A stretch of 13,545 bases of DNA from NCBI GenBank assembly GCA_017998575.1, contig JAGOCV010000081.1:1-13545 (forward strand). Direction: 5' to 3'. Positions 8,115 to 13,545 of the stretch are shown here, one piece after another (the stretch's first letter is position 1; every line of letters starts with the position of its first letter). A program made the translations under genes and the position numbers. Below the pieces are notes generated by a model. The model was not told the origin of the DNA. It ran no database searches and worked only from the letters and a program-made list of their open reading frames with translations. The stretch is from Burkholderiaceae bacterium (GTDB lineage Bacteria; Pseudomonadota; Gammaproteobacteria; Burkholderiales; Burkholderiaceae).

Positions 8115-8894
8115 ATGATCGGCCGCATCCACGCCCGGCGCCTGCGCGAGATCTACCGCTCGGCCGGCTGGCCGTCGCAGGACCCTATCGAAATCGAACT
8201 GCTGGCCGCCGGCCTGCTCGAGCGCGTGCAGCACGGCGCGCACGAAACCCTGCGCGTCACCGATGCCGGCCTGCGCCTGCTGGCCGACACGCTGGGCGCC
8301 AACCGCGCCGCACGCTCGGCCCACGAAGACCTGGTGGAACGCGTGGCGCGCGAGATGACGCGCGCCGGCCGCATCGCCTGGCGGGGGCTGTCGCTGCGCG
8401 CGCGCGTGCCCGACGCGCTGGCGCTCTCTGCAGAGCAGACGGCCGCGCTGGGCATCGAATGCGAGCCGTCGCCGTCCAGCGAAAGTGAAGGTCCGGTCAC
8501 GCGCTGGTGCATGGCCATGCCCGACGTGTTTTCCATCCGCAACACCACGGTGGAGCGCTACGTGGAACCCGTGGTGCACGAGATCAAGGTGCGCCGCGCC
8601 GACCTGCTGTCCGACCTGCGCAACCCGGCCAAGCGCGCCGCCTACCTCGACATGGCCAGCGAGTGCTGGTACGTGCTGGGCTGCGATGCGCGTGGCCGGC
8701 CCATCGGAACGGCCGACGAGATTCCGCCCGAATGCGGCGTGATGCTGGCGCAGGGCGGGCGGCTCGACATCGCGCGCCAGGCGCCCCGCCGCGCGATGAC
8801 GCTGCCGTTCGGTGTCTGGATGGCGCTGGCGCGCGCCACGCCGATCCGTATCGGCGACGAGGAAGCGCAGGGCCTGCTCGGCCCGGCGGATTGA
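8115..8894 (+). CDS. uncharacterised protein, winged-helix-like N terminus plus PD-(D/E)XK-like (MmcB-like) domain
   Basis: A 259-residue protein of no assigned function. Residues 1-60 look like a small winged helix (LRVTDAGLRLLAD, 46-58). Residues ~70-230 have features of the PD-(D/E)XK nuclease fold: a helix with Glu74/Glu80, an Asp in AMPDVFSI (Asp137), then VVHEIKV with Glu156-x-Lys158 and a following helix RADLLSDL, ending with CWYVLG. PPECGVM (204-210) and LDIARQAPRR resemble the C-terminal part of MmcB-type DNA repair proteins. The resemblance is by eye and is an inference; the catalytic triad D137/E156/K158 is plausible but untested. AGGGG at 8103-8107 lies 7 bases from ATG 8115. It is probably cotranscribed with the metH half-gene. 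No signal peptide or membrane segment is present. It could instead be a non-catalytic regulator. Confidence 0.8.
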   Translation: MIGRIHARRLREIYRSAGWPSQDPIEIELLAAGLLERVQHGAHETLRVTDAGLRLLADTLGANRAARSAHEDLVERVAREMTRAGRIAWRGLSLRARVPDALALSAEQTAALGIECEPSPSSESEGPVTRWCMAMPDVFSIRNTTVERYVEPVVHEIKVRRADLLSDLRNPAKRAAYLDMASECWYVLGCDARGRPIGTADEIPPECGVMLAQGGRLDIARQAPRRAMTLPFGVWMALARATPIRIGDEEAQGLLGPAD

Positions 8895-8903
8895 CGCGCC
8901 ATC

Positions 8904-9806
8904 TCAGGTGCCGGGCACCGGCTCGCCGTGCAGCAGCGCCACCAGCCGCTGCGCGGCCAGGCCGAGCGGGCGTTCCTTGGACCAGACGACGTCCACCCAC
9001 AGATCAAGCGCGTTGGTGAGGTTGGCCAGCGGCACCTCGCGCAGCGTGCCCGCTGCCAGCTGCGGGCGCACGAAGCTGCGCGGCAGCCAGCCCCAGCCCA
9101 GGCCGGCTTCGAGCAGGGCGAGCGCGGCCACGGGGTTGTCGGTGCGCCAGATGTGGCGCGAGAACACGAAGCGCGGATCGTGCTGCGTGGTGTCGCGTCC
9201 GGCCACGACGATCTGGCGCGTGCCGGTGAGGTGTTCCTCGCGCAGGTGGCCGCCATCGCCGGCGGCCAGCAGGGCCGGGTGGTGCGGCGCCATCACGGCC
9301 ACCAGCGCTTCGCTGCCCACTTCCTGGAAACCTTCGCGGCCGTCGAGGCTGGGGCGCTCGAACACCAGCACCAGTTGAACGCGGCCGGTGTGCAGCAGGG
9401 CCAGCGCGTCGGCCTGCGGCGCGGACAGCACCTCGACCTCCAGCAGCGGGTACTCGGCCGCCATGGCCGCCACGGGGTTGCGCCACGGGCCCGAGAGCAG
9501 CTCGGGTGCGATGGCAATCGCCAGCCGGTCCTCGAGCCCCTGCGACAGCGACAAGGCTTGCGCCTGCAACTGACGCAGCTGGCTGGCCAGCAGCCGCGCC
9601 TGCGGCTCCAGTGCACGCGCGGCGGGCGTCGGGCGCGCCTCGCGGCCCGAGCGGTCGAACAGCGCCAGCGCCAGCTCGGCCTCCAGTTGGGCGATGCCCA
9701 TGCTCACCGCCGACGGCACGCGGCGCAGGGCACGCGCCGCGCCGGAGAATGAGCCGTGGTCGAGCACGGCCAGAAAGAGGTGGACCGAATCGCTGGTGAA
9801 CGCCAT
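8904..9806 (-). CDS. LysR-type transcriptional regulator (AceR-like position)
   Basis: A 300-residue LysR-family DNA-binding protein. The N-terminal winged helix-turn-helix is typical: FLAVLDHGSFSGAARALRR (11-29), then PSAVSMGIAQLEAELALALF. A linker helix (~60-88) and a periplasmic-binding-protein-like effector domain (~90-300) follow. ATG at 9806 is preferred to TTG at 9815, because LysR proteins usually have only a few residues before the helix; no good Shine-Dalgarno is visible for either. It is transcribed away from the PACE efflux gene, the arrangement of AceR/AceI, so it probably controls that gene and itself. TAGATT at 9819-9814 could be a -10 element placing the transcript start at the ATG, with the palindrome immediately upstream of it. 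The effector is unknown. The stop lies 9 bases from that of the convergent nuclease-like gene. Confidence 0.93.
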   Translation of the reverse strand: MAFTSDSVHLFLAVLDHGSFSGAARALRRVPSAVSMGIAQLEAELALALFDRSGREARPTPAARALEPQARLLASQLRQLQAQALSLSQGLEDRLAIAIAPELLSGPWRNPVAAMAAEYPLLEVEVLSAPQADALALLHTGRVQLVLVFERPSLDGREGFQEVGSEALVAVMAPHHPALLAAGDGGHLREEHLTGTRQIVVAGRDTTQHDPRFVFSRHIWRTDNPVAALALLEAGLGWGWLPRSFVRPQLAAGTLREVPLANLTNALDLWVDVVWSKERPLGLAAQRLVALLHGEPVPGT

Positions 9807-9819
9807 GCGGGCCAATCTA

Positions 9820-9832
9820 TCAGTAAAACTGA
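9820..9832. promoter_or_regulatory. putative LysR operator, perfect T-N11-A inverted repeat
   Basis: TCAGT-AAA-ACTGA is a perfect 5-bp inverted repeat with a 3-base centre, and as a whole it fits the T-N11-A form of LysR recognition sites. It lies 13 bases upstream of the LysR start, in the spacer upstream of a possible -10 (TAGATT, minus strand), and about 100 bases upstream of the PACE start. That is where autorepression plus divergent activation is expected. An imperfect second pair, ATGAGTTGAC (9834-9843) and GTCAGATTCAT (9851-9861), could be the activation half. Sequence is seen; function is inference. Confidence 0.5.
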
Positions 9833-9881
9833 AATGAGTTGACTTCTTCCGTCAGATTCATTGGCCTAAAGTCCAGCCATT

Positions 9882-9903
9882 GCCAGCCCACCGGGGCGCT
9901 GGC
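9882..9903 (+). promoter_or_regulatory. hairpin in the PACE gene leader
   Basis: GCCAGC (9882-9887) pairs with GCTGGC (9898-9903) around a 10-base loop, 27 bases before the GTG start at 9931. It has no T-run. It may affect translation or be part of the divergent control region; a 6-bp stem in GC-rich DNA may also be chance. Confidence 0.25.
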
Positions 9904-9930
9904 CAGACAACGGTTTTCATGGAGTCGGGT

Positions 9931-10380
9931 GTGCAAGGTGTCAAGCGCAAGGTGGTGTACGTCACGCTGTACGAAGGGTTCGCGATCCTGTTCGCGAGCA
10001 TCGGTCTGGCGGGCCTGTCGGGGGAGGGCGCGGCCAAGTCCACGATCCTGGCCGTGATGGCCTCGGCGATCGCCATCGTGTGGAACCTGGGCTACAACAC
10101 GGCGTTCGAGGCCTGGGAATCGCGCCAGGCCGTGCGTGGCCGCAGCGTGCGCCGCCGCATCGCGCATGCCATCGGTTTCGAGGGCGGGCTGGCCGCGATC
10201 CTGGTGCCGGTATTCGCCTGGTGGCTGGGCGTGAGCCTGTGGCAGGCGCTGCTGTTCGATGCCGCGCTGCTGGTGTTCTTCCTGGTCTACACCTTCGTCT
10301 TCAACTGGGTGTTCGACCGCACGTTCGGCTTGCCGGCGTCGGCGCTGCCCGTGGCGCCCACCGCGTCGCAGGGCGCCTGA
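9931..10380 (+). CDS. PACE family efflux transporter (AceI-like, bacterial transmembrane pair protein)
   Basis: A 149-residue inner-membrane protein with four hydrophobic segments in two tandem pairs (~8-26, 39-58, 79-98, 105-124). It is the proton-coupled type that exports chlorhexidine and related biocides; polyamines are suspected native substrates. With GTG at 9931 the key acidic residue falls at Glu15, its position in AceI, and its repeat is Glu84. The second-repeat signatures are canonical: RIAHAIGFE (76-84) and YTFVFNWVFD (120-129). WNLGYNTAFE (51-60) is the first WN...YN motif. The first motif is KVVYVTLYE, with Arg, His and Phe replaced by Lys, Tyr and Tyr. GTG is chosen because GGAG (9921-9924) lies 6 bases upstream; ATG at 9919 has no ribosome site. 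It diverges from a LysR gene that is likely its regulator. Substrate cannot be told from sequence. Confidence 0.92.
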   Translation: MQGVKRKVVYVTLYEGFAILFASIGLAGLSGEGAAKSTILAVMASAIAIVWNLGYNTAFEAWESRQAVRGRSVRRRIAHAIGFEGGLAAILVPVFAWWLGVSLWQALLFDAALLVFFLVYTFVFNWVFDRTFGLPASALPVAPTASQGA

Positions 10381-10381
10381 A

Positions 10382-10393
10382 CGCGGGCCCGCG
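10382..10393. repeat. 12-bp perfect palindrome between convergent stops
   Basis: CGCGGGCCCGCG is self-complementary and fills most of the 16-base gap between the PACE stop and the stop of the FAD dehydrogenase gene. There is no T-run on either side. It could help end transcription from both directions or be a chance GC palindrome. Confidence 0.35.
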
Positions 10394-10396
10394 ACA

Positions 10397-11773
10397 TCAG
10401 AGCACCTTGCCGGGGTTGAGCAGCCCCAGCGGATCGAGCATGTCCTTGAGGCGCCGCATCAGCGCCAGCGCCTCGGGCGTGCGCGTGTGGGCCAGCCATT
10501 CGCGCCGGTGCAGGCCCACGCCGTGTTCGGCCGCCACCGATCCGCCGGCCGCGCGCACGCAGCCATAGACCATCGATTCCACCGCGTGCACCGGTTGCAC
10601 GGCATCGGGCGTGCGCACCACGAGGTGCAGGTTGCCATCGGCCATGTGGCCGAAGCACACGGCCGTGCTGCCGGGCCAGTGCGATTCGATGCGCGGCAGG
10701 CAGTCGGCCGCGAAGGCGGCGATGCCGCCGGGCGGCACGCTGATGTCAAAGCCGATGCGCTCGCCCAGCGCGGGCAGGAAATGGCTGCCGGCTTCGCGCA
10801 CGGCCCAGAGGCCGGCGGCGTCCTGCAGCGATTGCGCCAGCGCGGCGTCGCGCACCACGCCGGCTTCCATCTGCACCTGCAGCCATTGCTCGAAGCGCGG
10901 GCCGTCGGCGGCTTCGTCGAAGCCCGAAGCCTCGATGAGCACATAGGCGCCGTGCCCCGCCGCCAGCGGCGCGCGCGAGGCCGACGCCGTGGCCAGCCGC
11001 CAGAAGGTGGGCAGCATCAACTCGAACGCCGACAGTTGCCCGCCCAGTGCGCGCCGGGCCGCGCCCAGCAGTCCGCCCGCGGCGTCGATGCCGTCCACCG
11101 CGCACAGTGCGGTCTGCGTCGTGCGCGGCAGCGGAAAGAGCCGCATCACCACGCGCGTGACCACGCCCAGCGTGCCCTCGCTGCCCACGAAGAGCTGCCT
11201 CACGTCGTAGCCGGCGTTGTCCTTCTGCATGCGGCCCAGCGATTCGATGACCGTGCCGTCGGCCAGCACCACCTCCAGGCCCAGCAGCAGGTCGCGCGTG
11301 GTGCCGTAGCGCAGCACGCGGTTGCCGCCGGCGTTGGTGGCCACGTTGCCGCCCAGCGTGCACGAGCCGCGCGCGCCGATGTCCAGCGGCAGCAGCCAGC
11401 CCGCCGCCTGTGCGGCCTCCTGCGCGGACTGCAGGGTGACGCCGGCCTGCGCCGTCAACGTGGCGTCGAGCGCATCGATGCGCTCGATGGCGCGCATGCG
11501 CTCCAGCGACAGCAGCACGCAGCCTTGCACGGGCGTCGCACCGCCGGCCAGGCCCGTGAGCCCGCCTTGCACCACCACCGGCACGCGCGCCGCATGGCAG
11601 GCGCGCATCGCGGCGGCCACGCCGGCCGTGTCGCGTGGCAGCACCAGCGCCACGGGTACGACGCCAGGCTCGGCGGCGATGGCCCAGTCGCGCAGGCGGC
11701 GCGGCTCGATGCCCTCGCCGGTGCGCACGCTGTCGTCGCCCAGGACGGCGCGCAATGAGGAAACGATATCCAT
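10397..11773 (-). CDS. FAD-binding oxidoreductase, D-2-hydroxyacid dehydrogenase type (GlcD/D2HGDH/D-LDH family)
   Basis: A 458-residue flavoprotein that would oxidise a D-2-hydroxy acid (D-lactate, glycolate or D-2-hydroxyglutarate) to the 2-oxo acid, passing electrons to quinone or a flavoprotein. The N-terminal PCMH-type FAD domain shows VVQGGLTGLAGGATP (68-81), GARGSCTLGGNVATNAGG (133-150) and GSEGTLGVVT (197-206). The C-terminal domain has the metal-site pattern His376...His383 in FGHMADGNLH and Glu416 in AAEHGVG, and ends with LDPLGLLNPGKVL, typical of the family. One departure is GHMADGN where GHxGDGN is usual. The start is ATG at 11773 with GGA just upstream; a TTG at 11782 is less likely. 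A terminator of the upstream ABC operon ends about 12 bases before this ATG, so the gene probably has its own promoter or depends on read-through. Substrate is unassigned. Confidence 0.93.
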   Translation of the reverse strand: MDIVSSLRAVLGDDSVRTGEGIEPRRLRDWAIAAEPGVVPVALVLPRDTAGVAAAMRACHAARVPVVVQGGLTGLAGGATPVQGCVLLSLERMRAIERIDALDATLTAQAGVTLQSAQEAAQAAGWLLPLDIGARGSCTLGGNVATNAGGNRVLRYGTTRDLLLGLEVVLADGTVIESLGRMQKDNAGYDVRQLFVGSEGTLGVVTRVVMRLFPLPRTTQTALCAVDGIDAAGGLLGAARRALGGQLSAFELMLPTFWRLATASASRAPLAAGHGAYVLIEASGFDEAADGPRFEQWLQVQMEAGVVRDAALAQSLQDAAGLWAVREAGSHFLPALGERIGFDISVPPGGIAAFAADCLPRIESHWPGSTAVCFGHMADGNLHLVVRTPDAVQPVHAVESMVYGCVRAAGGSVAAEHGVGLHRREWLAHTRTPEALALMRRLKDMLDPLGLLNPGKVL

Positions 11774-11785
11774 GTCGTCCAACGA

Positions 11786-11825
11786 GAAAGAAAAAGGCGC
11801 GGCAACCCCGGAGGGCGGCCGCGCC
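11786..11825 (-). terminator. intrinsic terminator of the ABC transporter operon
   Basis: On the minus strand an 8-bp perfect stem, GGCGCGGC (11825-11818) with GCCGCGCC (11803-11796), is followed at once by TTTTTCTTTC. The 14-base loop contains a small inner CCC/GGG pair. It begins 34 bases after the permease stop. This is a textbook Rho-independent terminator, and the same stem has no T-run on the plus strand. Confidence 0.85.
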
Positions 11826-11859
11826 GTTCAGCGCTCCGGGTGGCCCCGGTCGAGCGGGA

Positions 11860-12624
11860 TCACAGGTCGGTGCGGGCCGCCGACTCGTGCCAGGGGATCA
11901 GCACCTTGCGCAGCGAGCCCACGGCGAAATAGAGCGAGAAGCCGATCAGCGCCAGCAGCACCACCACGCCGAACAGCGTGTCCACTTCCAGCTCCTGCAG
12001 CTTGATGGTGGCCAGATAGCCCAGGCCACGCGTGCCGGCCACGAACTCGGCCACCACGGCGCCGATGATGGCCAGCACGATGGCCATCTCCATGCCGGTC
12101 AGGATGAAGGGCAGCGAGGCCGGGATCACCAGCAGGCGGAAGCGCCGCAGCGGCTGCGCCTGGCCGACCTGGAACACCTCCACCAGGCCGCGGTCGACCG
12201 ACTTGGCGCCCAGGTAGCTGTTGGCGAACACCGGGAAGAAGGCCAGCACGGCCGACACGATGATCTTGGATTCCAGCCCGAAGCCGAACCACAGGATGAA
12301 CAGCGGGATCAGCGCCACCTTGGGCGTCACCTGCAGAGCGATCACGAACGGCTTGAAGATCGTGTCGAGCAGCGGCACGCGGCCCAGGGCCTGACCGATC
12401 ACCGTGCCGAACACGATGGCGAAGGCGAAGCCGCCCAGGCATTCGGCCAGCGTGATGCCCAGGTGGTAGTAGGTCTCGCGGTCGCCCAGCAGCTTGAACA
12501 GCGCGACCACCACCGCCTCGGGCGGCGGCAGCACGAGCGGCGAAACGTCGAAGGCCGTGACGTAGCCCTTCCACAGCAGGAAGAAGGTCAGCACGGAGGC
12601 GATCTGGATGGCGATTTTCTTCAT
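11860..12624 (-). CDS. ABC transporter permease, SsuC/TauC (NitT/TauT) type
   Basis: A 254-residue inner-membrane permease of the BPD_transp_1 family. Hydrophobic segments are near residues 6-22, 62-82, 91-113, 119-139, 170-193 and 216-236. LQVTPKVALIPLFILWFGFG (97-116) is the hallmark of nitrate/sulfonate/taurine-type permeases. The cytoplasmic EAA-like loop that docks the ATPase spans ~148-172 and ends in VIPASLP. ATG at 12624 is 4 bases after the ATPase stop, so the genes are translationally linked in one operon. A strong terminator follows. The family also includes importers of pyrimidine precursors, riboflavin and aromatic acids, so the substrate is open. Confidence 0.94.
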   Translation of the reverse strand: MKKIAIQIASVLTFFLLWKGYVTAFDVSPLVLPPPEAVVVALFKLLGDRETYYHLGITLAECLGGFAFAIVFGTVIGQALGRVPLLDTIFKPFVIALQVTPKVALIPLFILWFGFGLESKIIVSAVLAFFPVFANSYLGAKSVDRGLVEVFQVGQAQPLRRFRLLVIPASLPFILTGMEMAIVLAIIGAVVAEFVAGTRGLGYLATIKLQELEVDTLFGVVVLLALIGFSLYFAVGSLRKVLIPWHESAARTDL

Positions 12625-12628
12625 GGGG

Positions 12629-13450
12629 TCACAGCTCCAGCTTGGCGCGGATCTCGGCGCACAGGCGGCCGAACTCGGGCGAGCCCAGCGCCTGCGTGCG
12701 CGGGCGCGGCAGGTCGATGGTGAACTCGGCCGCGATACGGCCCGGGCGGGCCGACATCACGATCACGCGGTCGGCCAGGTGCACGGCTTCGCTGATCGAG
12801 TGCGTGATCAGCAGCGAGGCGAAGCCCTGCTCCATCCAGATGCGTTCGGTGTCGGCCGTGATCTGTTCGCGCGTGAGCGCGTCGAGCGCCCCGAAGGGCT
12901 CGTCGAGCAGCAGCAGCTCGGGGCTGGTGAACAGCGAACGCGCCACCGAGGCGCGCTGGCGCATGCCGCCCGAGAGCTCCGACGGGCGGCGCTTCTCGAA
13001 GCCGTTCAGGCCCACCAGCTTGCACAGGCTGCGCGCGCGCTCCATGTCCTGCGCGCTGGCCTTGCCCTGCATCAGGCGCGGCAGGCAGACGTTGTCCTCG
13101 ATGTTGAGCCAGGGCAGCAGGCGGTGTTCCTGGAACGCGACGCCCAGGCGCGGGCGCGAGTGGCTGCCGTGATGGCCCCACTGCACCTGCCCCTGGGTGG
13201 GCTGCTCCAGATCGCACAGGATGCGCAGCAGCGTGGACTTGCCGCAGCCCGAGGGCCCCACGATGGCCACGAACTCGCCCGCGCGGATGTCGAGCGACAC
13301 GTTCTCCAGCGCCTGCACCGAACCGGTGGAGGATTCGAAGCGCTTGGAGACCGACTGCAGGCCCACGACGTTGCGGCGCGCGGAATCGGCCGCGCCCGCG
13401 GCATCGGCGGCGGGCTCCACCAGCCGGATCGACGATTGGGCTTCAGGCAA
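12629..13450 (-). CDS. ABC transporter ATP-binding protein, SsuB/TauB type
   Basis: A 273-residue cytoplasmic ATPase energising the importer with the permease below. It shows Walker A GPSGCGKST (65-73), Q-loop Gln107 in AFQEHRLLPWL, signature LSGGMRQR (159-166), Walker B LLLLDEPFGALD (179-190; Asp183, Glu184) and switch His217 in ITHSISEA. All catalytic elements are present. No ATG precedes the core in frame. TTG at 13450 is chosen because GGGAG lies about 8 bases upstream and the start overlaps the preceding stop by 8 bases, a usual coupling geometry; a GTG at 13513 would overlap much more. The ~28 residues before the conserved core are Ala-rich and poorly conserved in character. Confidence 0.93.
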   Translation of the reverse strand: MPEAQSSIRLVEPAADAAGAADSARRNVVGLQSVSKRFESSTGSVQALENVSLDIRAGEFVAIVGPSGCGKSTLLRILCDLEQPTQGQVQWGHHGSHSRPRLGVAFQEHRLLPWLNIEDNVCLPRLMQGKASAQDMERARSLCKLVGLNGFEKRRPSELSGGMRQRASVARSLFTSPELLLLDEPFGALDALTREQITADTERIWMEQGFASLLITHSISEAVHLADRVIVMSARPGRIAAEFTIDLPRPRTQALGSPEFGRLCAEIRAKLEL

Positions 13451-13545
13451 CGGCGCGCTCCCAGATCGTGGCGTTGTACATGGGCTTGGCGGCGCCCTTG
13501 ACCAGGTCGGCACGGCGCAGCAGCGCCTCGCCTTCGGTCCAGAGC
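13443..13545 (-). CDS. C-terminal tail of a gene upstream of the ABC ATPase, probably the solute-binding protein
   Basis: The last 33 codons of an open frame ending in TGA at 13445-13443, truncated by the window edge. The tail contains ADLVKGAAKPMYNATIWERA. No motif proves its family. The call as periplasmic substrate-binding protein is inference from position: it comes first in an SBP-ATPase-permease operon and overlaps the ATPase start by 8 bases. The frame is strongly coding in character and coupled to the next gene, so a real gene is likely. Confidence 0.6.
   Translation of the reverse strand, partial: LWTEGEALLRRADLVKGAAKPMYNATIWERAVA

Noticed and set aside
10259..11758. Long plus-strand open frame opposite the FAD dehydrogenase (also 3821-5254 opposite recQ, 6748-8007 opposite hutH/metH, 11635-12723 and 12608-13501 opposite the ABC genes).
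   Set aside because: All mirror genes with intact catalytic motifs on the other strand, and their translations are compositionally biased without recognisable motifs.
1..13545. Search for tRNA/rRNA genes, CRISPR repeats, insertion sequences, phage genes, toxin-antitoxin pairs or a defence island.
   Set aside because: None seen. The nuclease-like gene and the AAA+ gene are 4.8 kb apart and separated by metabolic genes, so they do not form an evident system.

Overview
The window is GC-rich, densely coded bacterial chromosome. The dominance of G/C at third codon positions, the TACAAT-type -10 element against a start codon, and a stand-alone homocysteine-binding half of methionine synthase all suggest a betaproteobacterium of the Burkholderiales, most likely Comamonadaceae (Acidovorax/Variovorax/Hydrogenophaga-like). 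This placement is inference; no marker gene is present. No tRNA, rRNA, CRISPR array, transposase, integrase or phage gene was seen, and no stretch over 300 bases lacks a gene.

Layout, left to right. A truncated minus-strand threonine ammonia-lyase (1-854) diverges from a large two-module AAA+ ATPase (975-3305). The ATPase converges on a minus-strand RecQ helicase (3329-5374). RecQ diverges from a histidine ammonia-lyase, hutH (5450-7054). hutH overlaps by 13 bases the start of a split-MetH homocysteine methyltransferase (7042-8088), which is followed by an uncharacterised protein with a nuclease-like D...ExK signature (8115-8894). Next is a divergent pair: a LysR-type regulator (8904-9806, minus) and a small PACE-family efflux protein (9931-10380, plus), with a perfect T-N11-A palindrome between them. 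The right end is all minus strand: an FAD-linked D-2-hydroxyacid dehydrogenase (10397-11773), an intrinsic terminator, and an ABC importer operon read in the order solute-binding protein tail (13443-13545), ATPase (12629-13450), permease (11860-12624).

Most genes are housekeeping or catabolic: amino-acid degradation, methionine synthesis, DNA repair, nutrient uptake and drug efflux. There is no obvious defence island or mobile element. The least explained items are the double-AAA+ protein with about 300 unassigned N-terminal residues and the winged-helix/PD-(D/E)XK-like protein next to metH. The best-supported regulatory unit is the LysR/PACE pair, which has the architecture of AceR/AceI. Other points worth checking are a hairpin in the leader of the threonine ammonia-lyase gene, a possible leaderless promoter inside the end of hutH, and hutH standing apart from any other hut gene.
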